Part shown: positions 50,724 to 62,491 of the stretch, one piece after another
Layout: each line of letters opens with the position of its first letter
How positions within the stretch are numbered: the first letter of the stretch is position 1
NCBI RefSeq assembly: GCF_051020985.1
Contig: NW_027475138.1
Coordinates: 2,170,001-2,234,000, forward strand
Length of the DNA stretch: 64,000 nt
Direction: 5' to 3'
DNA from: Nomia melanderi
Lineage: Eukaryota; Arthropoda; Insecta; Hymenoptera; Halictidae
Made by a program: the position numbers and the translations under genes
Notes under the pieces: generated by a model
Databases searched by the model: none
What the model was told of the DNA's origin: nothing
Seen by the model: only the letters and a program-made list of their open reading frames with translations

Positions 50724-50744
50724 CTCGGACCACCAGGGGCCGAG
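50724..50744. other. Dyad 1 (imperfect inverted repeat), exemplar
   Basis: Monomer positions 39-59. Arms CTCGGaCC and GGgCCGAG face each other across the 5-nt loop ACCAG. Seven of eight pairs match; the exception is A44 opposite G54. The element is present, with minor variation, in nearly every monomer. Variants occur at 44-46 and 54-56. A role in binding a protein or extruding a hairpin is inference. Confidence 0.8.
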
Positions 50745-50816
50745 AAAACCACAGTCTCATGGGGCCGGACACTCAGGGTCAGGGAAAAATCCAATATATA
50801 TCTGGTGATATCTCGG

Positions 50817-50835
50817 GTGCTATTACAGATAGCGC
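50817..50835. other. Dyad 2 (imperfect inverted repeat), exemplar
   Basis: Monomer positions 132-150. Arms GtGCTAT and ATAGCgC are separated by the 5-nt loop TACAG (TAGAG in many monomers). Six of seven pairs match; T133 opposite G149 is the exception. Its centre lies 92 bp from the centre of dyad 1 in the same monomer and 83 bp from dyad 1 of the next, so dyads are spaced at roughly half-monomer intervals along the array. Confidence 0.8.
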
Positions 50836-51814
50836 AATAAATCAAAGTGCATTGTCTGTAGGAGGCCCTGGCGCATGAATCTGTGCAGCGGGAACGACCT
50901 CGGACCACCAGGGGCCGAGAAAACCGCAGTCTCATGGGGCCGGACACTCAGGGTCAGGGAAAAATCCAATATATATCTGGTGATATCTCGGGCGCTATTA
51001 GAGATAGCGCAATAAGCCAAAGGGAATTATCTGCAGGAGGCTCTGGCGCATGCATCTGTGCAGCGGGAACGACCTAGGACCACCAGGGACCGAGAAAACC
51101 ACCGTCTCATGGGGCCGGACACTCAGGGTAAGGGAAAAATCCAATATATATCTGGTGATATCTCCGGTGCTATTAGAGATAGCGCAATAAACGAAAGTGA
51201 ATTATCTGCAGGAGGCCCTGGCGCATGAATCTGTGCAGCGGGATCGACCGCGGACCACCAGGGGCCGAGAAAACCACCGTCTCATGGGGCCGGACACTCA
51301 GGGTCAGGGAAAAATCCAATATATATCTGGTGATATCTTGGGTGCTATTAGAGATAGCGCAATAAACCAAAGTGAGTTATCTGCAGGAGGCCCTGGCGCC
51401 TGAAGCTGGGCAGCGGGAACGACCTCGGACCACCAGGGGCCGAGAAAACCACAGTCTCATGGGGCCGGACACTCAGGGTCAGGGGAAAATCCAATATATA
51501 TCTGGTGATATCTCGGGTGCCATTACAGATAGCGCAATAAGTCAAAGTGCATTGTCTGTAGGAGGCCCTGGCGCATGAATCTGTGAAGCGGCAACGACCT
51601 CGGACCACCAGGGGCCGAGAAAACCACAGTCTCATGGGTCCGGACACTCAGGGTCAGGGGAAAATCCAGTTTATATCTGGTGATATCTCGGGTGCTATTA
51701 GAGATAGCGCAATAAACCAAAGTGAATTCTCTGCAGGAGGCCCTGCCGCATGAATCTGTGCAGCGGGAACGACCTCGGACCACCAGGGGCCGAAAAAACC
51801 ACAGTCTCATGGGG

Positions 51815-52864
51815 CCGGACACTCAGGGTCAGGGGAAAATCCAGTATATATCTGTTGATATCTCGGGTGCTATTACAGATAGCGCAATAAACCAAAGTGA
51901 ATTATCTGCAGGAGGCCCTGGCGCATGAATCTGTGCAACGGTAACGACCTCGGACCACCAGGGGTCGAAAAAACAACAGTCTCATGGGGCCGGACACTCA
52001 GGGTCAGGGAAAAATCCAATATATATCTGGTGATATCTCGGGTGCTATTAAAGATAGCGCAATAAGCCAAAGGGAATTATCTGCAGGAGGCCCTGGCGCA
52101 TGCATCTGTGCAGCGGGAACGACCTAGGACCACCAGGGGCCGAGAAAACCACCGTCTCATGGGGCCGGACACTCTGGGTCAGCGAAAAATCCAATATATA
52201 TGTGGTGATATCTCGGGTGCTATTACAGATAGCGCAATAAATCAAAGTGCATTGTCTGTAGGAGGCCCTGGCGCATGAATCTGTGCAACGGGAACGACCT
52301 CGGACCACCAGGGGCCGAAAAAACCACAGTCTCATGGGGCCGGACACTCAGGGTCAGGGAAAAATCCAATATATATCTGGTGATATCTCGGGTGCTATTA
52401 CAGATAGCGCAATAAATCAAAGTGCATTGTCTGTAGGAGGCCCTGGCGCATGAATCTGTGCAGGGGGAACGACCTCGGACCACCAGGGGCCGAGAAAACC
52501 ACAGTCTCATGGGGCCGGACACTCAGGGTCAGTGAAAAATCCAATATATATCTGGTGATATCTCGGGTGCTATTACAGATAGCGCAATAAATCAAAGTGC
52601 ATTGTCTGTAGGAGACGCTGGCGCATGAACCTCTGCAGCGGGAACGTTCTCGGACCACCAGGGGCCGAGAAAACGACCGTCTCATCGGGCCGGACGCTCA
52701 GGGTCAGTGAAAAATCCAATATATATCTGGTGATATCTCGGGTGCTATTAGAGATAGCGCAATAAACCGAAGTGAATTGTCTGCAGGAGGCCCTGGCGCA
52801 TGAATGTGTGCAGCGGGAACGACCTCGGACCACCAGGGGCCGAGAAAACCGCAGTCTCATGGGG
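51815..52864 (+). repeat. Hexamer unit H, copy 1
   Basis: Six monomers, 1050 bp. Markers in order: ccagtatat with tctgttgat; ggggtcgaaaaaac; attaaagat with aagccaaaggg; ctctgggtcagcg with tatatgtgg; ggccgaaaaaacc; gcaggggg; ggagacgctgg with gttctcgg and ctcatcggg. It is followed directly by an almost identical copy. Confidence 0.9.
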
Positions 52865-53914
52865 CCGGACACTCAGGTTCAGGGGAAAATCCAGTATATA
52901 TCTGTTGATATCTCGGGTGCTATTACAGATAGCGCAATAAACCAAAGTGAATTATCTGCAGGAGGCCCTGGCGCATGAATCTGTGCAACGGTAACGACCT
53001 CGGACCACCAGGGGTCGAAAAAACAACAGTCTCATGGGGCCGGACACTCAGGGTCAGGGAAAAATCCAATATATATCTGGTGATATCTCGGGTGCTATTA
53101 AAGATAGCGCAATAAGCCAAAGGGAATTATCTGCAGGAGGCCCTGGCGCATGCATCTGTGCAGCGGGAACGACCTAGGACCACCAGGGGCCGAGAAAACC
53201 ACCGTCTCATGGGGCCGGACACTCTGGGTCAGCGAAAAATCCAATATATATGTGGTGATATCTCGGGTGCTATTACAGATAGCGCAATAAATCAAAGTGC
53301 ATTGTCTGTAGGAGGCCCTGGCGCATGAATCTGTGCAACGGGAACGACCTCGGACCACCAGGGGCCGAAAAAACCACAGTCTCATGGGGCCGGACACTCA
53401 GGGTCAGGGAAAAATCCAATATATATCTGGTGATATCTCGGGTGCTATTACAGATAGCGCAATAAATCAAAGTGCATTGTCTGTAGGAGGCCCTGGCGCA
53501 TGAATCTGTGCAGGGGGAACGACCTCGGACCACCAGGGGCCGAGAAAACCACAGTCTCATGGGGCCGGACACTCAGGGTCAGTGAAAAATCCAATATATA
53601 TCTGGTGATATCTCGGGTGCTATTACAGATAGCGCAATAAATCAAAGTGCATTGTCTGTAGGAGACGCTGGCGCATGAACCTCTGCAGCGGGAACGTTCT
53701 CGGACCACCAGGGGCCGAGAAAACGACCGTCTCATCGGGCCGGACGCTCAGGGTCAGTGAAAAATCCAATATATATCTGGTGATATCTCGGGTGCTATTA
53801 GAGATAGCGCAATAAACCGAAGTGAATTGTCTGCAGGAGGCCCTGGCGCATGAATGTGTGCAGCGGGAACGACCTCGGACCACCAGGGGCCGAGAAAACC
53901 GCAGTCTCATGGGG
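52865..53914 (+). repeat. Hexamer unit H, copy 2
   Basis: Immediate tandem copy of 51815-52864. The match continues to about 53933, after which two unrelated monomers (350 bp) intervene before copy 3. Confidence 0.9.
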
Positions 53915-54275
53915 CCGGACACTCAGGGTCAGGGGAAAATCCAATATATATCTGGTGATATCTCGGGTGCTATTACAGATAGCGCAATAAATCAAAGTGC
54001 ATTGTCTGTAGGAGACGCTGGCGCATGAACCTGTGCATCGGGAACGTTCTCGGACCACCAGGGGCCGAGAAAACGACCGTCTCATGGGGCCGGACGCTCA
54101 GGGTCAGTGAAAAATCCAATATATATCTGGTGATATCTCGGGTGCTATTAGAGATAGCGCAATAAACCAAAGTGAATTGTCTGCAGGAGGCCCTGGCGCA
54201 TGAATCTGTGCAGCGGGAACGACCTCGGACCACCAGGGGCCGAGAAAACCGCAGTCTCATGGGGCCGGACACTCA

Positions 54276-55328
54276 GGGTCAGGGAAAAATCCAGTATATA
54301 TCTGTTGATATCACGGGTGCTATTACAGATAGCGCAATAAACCAAAGTGAATTATCTGCAGGAGGCCCTGGCGCATGAATCTGTGCAACGGTAACGACCT
54401 CGGACCACCAGGGGTCGAAAAAACAACAGTCTCATGGGGCCGGACACTTAGGGTCAGGGAAAAATCCAATATATATCTGGTGATATCTCGGGTGCTATTA
54501 AAGATAGCGCAATAAGCCAAAGGGAATTATCTGCAGGAGGCCCTGGCGCATGCATCTGTGCAGCGGGAACGACCTAGGACCACCAGGGGCCGAGAAAACC
54601 ACCGTCTCATGGGGCCGGACACTCTGGGTCAGCGAAAAATCCAATATATATGTGGTGATATCTCGGGTGCTATTACAGATAGCGCAATAAATCAAAGTGC
54701 ATTGTCTGTAGGAGGCCCTGGCGCATGAATCTGTGCAACGGGAACGACCTCGGACCACCAGGGGCCGAAAAAACCACAGTCTCATGGGGCCGGACACTCA
54801 GGGTCAGGGAAAAATCCAATATATATCTGGTGATATCTCGGGTGCTATTACAGATAGCGCAATAAATCAAAGTGCATTGTCTGTAGGAGGCCCTGGCGCA
54901 TGAATCTGTGCAGGGGGAACGACCTCGGACCACCAGGGGCCGAGAAAACCACAGTCTCATGGGGCCGGACACTCAGGGTCAGTGAAAAATCCAATATATA
55001 TCTGGTGATATCTCGGGTGCTATTACAGATAGCGCAATAAATCAAAGTGCATTGTCTGTAGGAGACGCTGGCGCATGAACCTCTGCAGCGGGAACGTTCT
55101 CGGACCACCAGGGGCCGAGAAAACGACCGTCTCATCGGGCCGGACGCTCAGGGTCAGTGAAAAATCCAATATATATCTGGTGATATCTCGGGTGCTATTA
55201 GAGATAGCGCAATAAACCGAAGTGAATTGTCTGCAGGAGGCCCTGGCGCATGAATGTGTGCAGCGGGAACGACCTCGGACCACCAGGGGCCGAGAAAACC
55301 GCAGTCTCATGGGGCCGGACACTCAGGG
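54276..55328 (+). repeat. Hexamer unit H, copy 3
   Basis: Third copy, eight monomers after copy 2. It has tcacggg for tctcggg near 54310 and actta for actca near 54446. Its last four monomers recur as a fourth partial copy at about 58911-59530. Confidence 0.9.
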
Positions 55329-56765
55329 TCAGGGGAAAATCCAATATATATCTGGTGATATCTCGGGTGCTATTACAGATAGAGCAATAAATCAAAGTGC
55401 ATTGTCTGTAGGAGGCCCTGGCGCATGAATCTGTGCAGCGGGAACGACCCCGGACCACCAGGGGCCGAGAAAACCACCGTCTCATGGGGCAGGACACTCA
55501 GGGTCAGGGGAAAATCCAATATATATCTGGTGATATCTCGGGTGCTATTAGAGATAGCGCAATAAATCAAAGTGCATTGTCTGTAGGAGGCCCTGGCGCA
55601 TGAATCTGTGCAGCGGGAACGACCTCGGAACACCAGGGGCCGAGAAAACCACCGTCTCATGGGGCAGGACACTCAGGGTCAGTGAAAAATCCAATATATA
55701 TCTGGTGATATCTCGGGTGCTATTACAGATAGCGCAATAAATCAAAGTGCATTGTCTGTAGGAGACGCTGGCGCATGAACCTGTGCATCGGGAACGTTCT
55801 CGGACCACCAGGGGCCGAGAAAACGACCGTCTCATGGGGCCGGACGCTCAGGGTCAGTGAAAAATCCAATATATATCTGGTGATATCTCGGGTGCTATTA
55901 GAGATAAAGCAATAAACCAAAGTGAATTATCTGCAGGAGGCCCTGGCGCATGAATCTGTGCAACGGGAACGACCTCGGACCACCAGGGGCCGAGAAAACC
56001 ACAGTCTCATGGGGCCGGATACTCAGGGTCAGGGGAAAATCCAATATAGATCTGGTAATATCTCGGGTGCTATTACAGATAGCGCAATAAATCATAGTGC
56101 ATTGTCTGTAGGAGGCCCTGGCGCATGAATCTGGCCAGCGGGAACGACCTAAGACCACCAGCGGCCGAGAAAACCACCGTCTCATGGGGCCGGACACTCA
56201 GGGTCGGGGAAAAATCCAATATATATCTGGTGATATCTCGGGTGTTATTAGAGATAGCGCAATAAACCAAAGTGAATTGTCTGCAGGAGGCCCTGGCGCA
56301 TGAATCTGTGCAGCGGGAACGACCTCGGACCACCAGGGGCCGAGAAAACCGCAGTCTCATGGGGCCGGACACTCAGGGTCAGGGAAAAATCCAATATATA
56401 TCTGGTGATATCTCGGGCGCTATTAGAGATAGCGCAATAAATCAAAGTGCATTGTCTGTAGGCGGCCCTGGCGCATGAATCTGTGCATCGGGAACGACCT
56501 CGGAACACCAGGGGCCGAGAAAACCACCGTCTCATGGGGCAGGACACTCAGGGTCAGTGAAAAATCCAATATATATCTGGTGATATCTCGGGTGCTATTA
56601 CAGATAGCGCAATAAATCAAAGTGCATTGTCTGTAGGAGACGCTGGCGCATGAACCTGTTCAGCGGGAACGTTCTCGGACCACCAGGGGCCGAGAAAACG
56701 ACCGTCTCATGGGGCAGGACGCTCAGGGTCAGTGAAAAATCCAATATATATCTGGTGATATCTCG
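54711..56765 (+). repeat. Copied segment S12, left copy
   Basis: 2055 bp matching 58911-60965 at 24 monomers (4200 bp). The relationship continues from about 56595 to 57355 against 61145-61905 at 26 monomers, because two monomers were added in the right copy. Confidence 0.88.
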
Positions 56766-58369
56766 GGTGCTATTAGAGATAGCGCAATAAACAAAAGTGA
56801 ATTATCTGCAGGAGGCCCTGGCGCATGAATCTGTGCAACGGGAACGACCTCGGACCACCAGGGGCCGAGAAAACCACAGTCTCATGGGGCCGGATACTCA
56901 GGGTCAGGGGAAAATCCAATATAGATCTGGTGATATCTCGGGTGCTATTACAGATAGCGCAATAAATCATAGTGCATTGTCTGTAGGAGGCCCTGGCGCA
57001 TGAATCTGGCCAGCGGGAACGACCTCGGACCACCAGCGGCCGAGAAAACCACCGTCTCATGGGGCCGGACACTCAGGGTCGGGGAAAAATCCAATATATA
57101 TCTGGTGATATCTCGGGTGCTATTAGAGATAGCGCAATAAACCAAAGTGTATTGTCTGCAGGAGGCCCTGGCGCATGAATCTGTGCAGCGGGAACGACCT
57201 CGGACCACCAGGGGCCGAGAAAACCGCAGTCTCATGGGGCCGGACACTCAGGGTCAGGGAAAAATCCAATATATATCTGGTGATATCTCGGGCGCTATTA
57301 GAGATAGCTCAATAAATCAAAGTGCATTGTCTGTAGGAGGCCCTGGCGCATGAATCTGTGCAGCGGGAACGACCTCGGACCACCAGGGGCCGAGAAAACC
57401 ACCGTCTCTTGGGGCCGGACACTCAGGGTCAGGGCAAAATCCAATATATATCTGGTGATATCTCGGGTGCTATTAGAGATAGCGCAATAAACCATAGTGA
57501 ATTATCTGCAGGAGGCCCTGGCGCATGAATGTGTGCAGCGGGAACGACCTCGGACCACCAGGGGCCGAGAAAACCGCAGTCTCATGGGGCCGGACACTCA
57601 GGGTAAGGGAAAAATCCAATATATATCTGGTGATATCTCGGGTGCTATTCGAGATAGCGCAATAAACCAAAGTGAGTTATCTGCAGGAGTCCCTGGCGCC
57701 TGAGGCTGGGCAGCGGGAACGACCTCGGACCACCAGGGGCCGAGAAAACCACAGTCTCATGGGGCCGGACACTCAGGGTCAGGGGAAAATCCAATATATA
57801 TCTGGTGATATCTCGGGTGCTATTAGAGATAGCGCAATAAACCATAGTGAATTATCTGCAGGAGGCCCTGGCGCATGAATGTGTGCAGCGGGAACGACCT
57901 CGGACCACCAGGAGCCGAGAAAACCGCAGTCTCATGGTGCCGGACACTCAGGGTCAGGGAAAAATCCAATATATATCTGGTGATATCTCGGGTGCTATTA
58001 AAGATAGCGCAATAAGCCAAAGGGAATTATCTGCAGAAGGCCCTGGCGCATGCATCTGTGCAGCGGGAACGACCTAGGACCACCAGGGGCCGAGAAAACC
58101 ACCGTCTCATGGGGCCGGACACTCAGGGTAAGGGAAAAATCCAATATATATCTGGTGATATCTCGGGTGCTATTCGAGATAGCGCAATAAACGAAAGTGA
58201 ATTATCTGCAGGAGGCCCTGGCGCATGAATCTGTGCAACGGGAACGACCTCGGACCACCAGGGGCCGAGAAAACGACAGTCTCATGGGGCCGGACACTCA
58301 GGGTCAGGGGAAAATCCAATATATATCTGGTGATATCTCTGGTGCTATTACAGATAGCGCAATAAATCA

Positions 58370-58730
58370 AAGTGCATTATCTGTAGGAGTCCCTGGCGCA
58401 TAAATGTGGCCAGCGGGAACGACCTCGGACCATCAGGGGCCGAGAAAACCACCGTCTCATGGGGCCGGACACTCAGGGTCAGGGGAAAATCCAATATTTA
58501 TCTGGTGATATCTTGGGTGCTATTACAGATAGCGCAATAAATCAAAGTGCATTGTCTGTAGGAGGCCCTGGCGCATGAATCTGTGCAGCGGGAACGACCT
58601 CGGACCACCAGGGGCCGAGAAAACCACCGTCCCGAGGGGCCGGACACTTAGGGTCAGTGAAAAATCCAATATCTCTCTGGTGATATCTCGGGTGCTATTA
58701 CAGATAGCGCAATAAATCAAAGTGAATTAT
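58370..58730 (+). repeat. gcgcataaatgtgg monomer pair
   Basis: Two monomers marked by gcgcataaatgtgg with accatcagg, atatttatctgg with gatatcttgg, and then ccgtcccga with acacttagg. The pair recurs 21 monomers downstream at about 62045-62405; the first monomer type also occurs at 50171-50330 and 50521-50680. Confidence 0.8.
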
Positions 58731-58910
58731 CTGCAGGAGGCCCTGGCGCATGAATCTGTGCAAGGGGAACGACCTCGGACCACCAGGGGCCGAGAAAACC
58801 ACATTCTCATGGGGCTGGACACACAGGGTCAGGGAAAAATTCAATATATATCTGGTGATATCTTGGGTGCTATTAGAGATAGCGCAATAATCCAAAGTGA
58901 ATTATCTGCA

Positions 58911-60965
58911 GGAGGCCCTGGCGCATGAATCTGTGCAACGGGAACGACCTCGGACCACCAGGGGCCGAAAAAACCACAGTCTCATGGGGCCGGACACTCA
59001 GGGTCAGGGAAAAATCCAATATATATCTGGTGATATCTCGGGTGCTATTACAGATAGCGCAATAAATCAAAGTGCATTGTCTGTAGGAGGCCCTGGCGCA
59101 TGAATCTGTGCAGGGGGAACGACCTCGGACCACCAGGGGCCGAGAAAACCACAGTCTCATGGGGCCGGACACTCAGGGTCAGTGAAAAATCCAATATATA
59201 TCTGGTGATATCTCGGGTGCTATTACAGATAGCGCAATAAATCAAAGTGCATTGTCTGTAGGAGACGCTGGCGCATGAAGCTCTGCAGCGGGAACGTTCT
59301 CGGACCACCAGGGGCCGAGAAAACGACCGTCTCATTGGGCCGGACGCTCAGGGTCAGTGAAAAATCCAATATATATCTGGTGATATCTCGGGTGCTATTA
59401 GAGATAGCGCAATAAACCGAAGTGAATTGTCTGCAGGAGGCCCTGGCGCATGAATGTGTGCAGCGGGAACGACCTCGGACCACCAGGGGCCGAGAAAACC
59501 GCAGTCTCATGGGGCCGGACACTCAGGGTCAGGGGAAAATCCAATATATATCTGGTGATATCTCGGGTGCTATTACAGATAGAGCAATAAATCAAAGTGC
59601 ATTGTCTGTAGGAGGCCCTGGCGCATGAATCTGTGCAGCGGGAACGACCCCGGACCACCAGGGGCCGAGAAAACCACCGTCTCATGGGGCAGGACACTCA
59701 GGGTCAGGGGAAAATCCAATATATATCTGGTGATATCTCGGGTGCTATTAGAGATAGCGCAATAAATCAAAGGGCATTGTCTGTAGGAGGCCCTGGCGCA
59801 TGAATCTGTGCAGCGGGAACGACCTCGGAACACCAGGGGCCGAGAAAACCACCGTCTCATGGGGCAGGACACACAGGGTCAGGGAAAAATCCAATATATA
59901 TCTGGTGATATCTCGGGTGCTATTACAGATAGCGCAATAAATCAAAGTGCATTGTCTGTAGGAGACGCTGGCGCATGAACCTGTGCATCGGGAACGTTCT
60001 CGGACCACCAGGGGCCGAGAAAACGACCGTCTCATGGGGCCGGACGCTCAGGGTCAGTGAAAAATCCAATATATATCTGGTGATATCTCGGGTGCTATTA
60101 GAGATAGCGCAATAAACCAAAGTGAATTATCTGCAGGAGGCCCTGGCGCATGAATCTGTGCAACGGGAACGACCTCGGACCACCAGGGGCCGAGAAAACC
60201 ACAGTCTCATGGGGCCGGATACTCAGGGTCAGGGGAAAATCCAATATAGATCTGGTAATATCTCGGGTGCTATTACAGATAGCGCAATAAATCATAGTGC
60301 ATTGTCTGTAGGAGGCCCTGGCGCATGAATCTGGCCAGCGGGAACGACCTAAGACCACCAGCGGCCGAGAAAACCACCGTCTCATGGGGCCGGACACTCA
60401 GGGTCGGGGAAAAATCCAATATATATCTGGTGATATCTCGGGTGCTATTACAGATAGCGCAATAAACCAAAGTGAATTGTCTGCAGGAGGCCCTGGCGCA
60501 TGAATCTGTGCAGCGGGAACGACCTCGGACCACCAGGGGCCGAGAAAACCGCAGTCTCATGGGGCCGGACACTCAGGGTCAGGGAAAAATCCAATATATA
60601 TCTGGTGATATCTCGGGCGCTATTAGAGATAGCGCAATAAATCAAAGTGCATTGTCTGTAGGCGGCCCTGGCGCATGAATCTGTGCATCGGGAACGACCT
60701 CGGAACACCAGGGGCCGAGAAAACCACCGTCTCATGGGGCAGGACACTCAGGGTCAGTGAAAAATCCAATATATATCTGGTGATATCTCGGGTGCTATTA
60801 CAGATAGCGCAATAAATCAAAGTGCATTGTCTGTAGGAGACGCTGGCGCATGAACCTGTTCAGCGGGAACGTTCTCGGACCACCAGGGGCCGAGAAAACG
60901 ACCGTCTCATGGGGCAGGACGCTCAGGGTCAGTGAAAAATCCAATATATATCTGGTGATATCTCG
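58911..60965 (+). repeat. Copied segment S12, right copy
   Basis: Partner of 54711-56765. Differences seen include tgaagctc for tgaacctc, ctcattggg for ctcatcggg, agggcattg for agtgcattg, acacacagg for acactcagg and gatagcgc for gataaagc. The rare cctaagacc variant is shared at 56148 and 60348. Confidence 0.88.
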
Positions 60966-61444
60966 GGTGCTATTAGAGATAGCGCAATAAACCAAAGTGA
61001 ATTATCTGCAGGAGGCCCTGGCGCATGAATCTGTGCAACGGGAACGACCTCGGACCACCAGGGGCCGAGAAAACCACAGTCTCATGGGGCCGGACACTCA
61101 GGGTCAGGGGAAAATCCAATATATATCTGGTGATATCTCGGGTGCTATTACAGATAGCGCAATAAATCAAAGTGCATTGTCTGTAGGAGACGCTGGCGCA
61201 TGAACCTGTTCAGCGGGAACGTTCTCGGACCACCAGGGGCCGAGAAAACGACCGTCTCATGGGGCAGGACGCTCAGGGTCAGTGAAAAATCCAATATATA
61301 TCTGGTGATATCTCGGGTGCTATTAGAGATAGCGCAATAAACCAAAGTGAATTATCTGCAGGAGGCCCTGGCGCATGAATCTGTGCAACGGGAACGACCT
61401 CGGACCACCAGGGGCCGAGAAAACCACAGTCTCATGGGGCCGGA
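60761..61444 (+). repeat. Tandem dimer duplication (2 x 350 bp)
   Basis: 60761-61094 recurs at 61111-61444. This doubled dimer (ggagacgctgg with gttcagcg and ggggcaggacgctc, then the caacggg A-to-B monomer) is the two-monomer gain that changes the S12 offset from 4200 to 4550 bp. Confidence 0.85.
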
Positions 61445-62491
61445 TACTCAGGGTCAGGGGAAAATCCAATATAGATCTGGTGATATCTCGGGTGCTATTA
61501 CAGATAGCGCAATAAATCATAGTGCATTGTCTGTAGGAGGCCCTGGCGCATGAATCTGGCCAGCGGGAACGACCTCGGACCACCAGCGGCCGAGAAAACC
61601 ACCGTCTCATGGGGCCGGACACTCAGGGTCGGTGAAAAATCCAATATATATCTGGTGATATCTCGGGTGCTATTAGAGATAGCGCAATAAACCAAAGTGT
61701 ATTGTCTGCAGGAGGCCCTGGCGCATGAATCTGTGCAGCGGGAACGACCTCGGACCACCAGGGGCCGAGAAAACCGCAGTCTCATGGGGCCGGACACTCA
61801 GGGTCAGGGAAAAATCCAATATATATCTGGTGATATCTCGGGCGCTATTAGAGATAGCTCAATAAATCAAAGTGCATTGTCTGTAGGAGGCCCTGGCGCA
61901 TGAATCTGGCCAGCGGGAACGACCTCGGACCACCAGCGGCCGAGAAAACCACCGTCTCATGGGGCCGGACACTCAGGGTCAGGGAAAAATCCAATATATA
62001 TCTGGTGATATCTCGGGTGCTATTACAGATAGCGCAATAAATCAAAGTGCATTGTCTCTAGGAGGCCCTGGCGCATAAATGTGGCCAGCGGGAACGACCT
62101 CGGACCATCAGGGGCCGAGAAAACCACCGTCTCATGGGGCCGGACACTCCGGGTCAGGGGAAAATCCAATATTTATCTGGTGATATCTTGGGTGCTATTA
62201 CAGATAGCGCAATAAATCAAAGTGCATTGTCTGTAGGAGGCCCTGGCGCATGAATCTGTGCAGCGGGAACGACCTCGGACCACCAGGGGCCGAGAAAACC
62301 ACCGTCCCGATGGGCCGGACACTTAGGGTCAGTGAAAAATCCAATATCTATCTGGTGATATCTCGGGTGCTATTACAGATAGCGCAATAAATCAAAGTGA
62401 ATTATCTGCAGGAGGCCCTGGCGCATGAATCTGTGCAAGGGGAACGACCTCGGACCACCAGGGGCCGAGAAAACTACAGTCTCATGGTGCC

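Larger units (their letters stand above)
50686..50860 (+). repeat. Exemplar monomer, haplotype B
   Basis: This monomer is close to the commonest form and is a good reference for the monomer coordinates used here. Counts on the typical monomer: 51 G, 41 C, 49 A, 34 T; positions 1-100 have 66 G+C and positions 101-175 have 26. Landmarks: ggaggccctg at 1-10, dyad 1 at 39-59, ggggccg at 51-57 and again at 76-82, two TCAGGG hexamers at 88-99, an alternating AT run at about 109-116, GATATC (EcoRV) at about 122-127, dyad 2 at 132-150. Haplotype B is defined by t157, c165, g169 and t174, giving gcattgtctgta at its end. Position 100 is G or A in different monomers (A here). Confidence 0.95.

Noticed and set aside
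50695..50740. tRNA-derived (SINE-like) origin: tggcgcatgaa looks a little like a box A
   Set aside because: No matching box B lies downstream at the expected distance and no cloverleaf can be folded, so the resemblance is not evidence.
50786..50805. Promoter-like ccaat next to tatatat in each monomer
   Set aside because: This is a low-complexity AT-rich part of the monomer. Without transcript data it cannot be told from composition, and many monomers carry tatagat instead.
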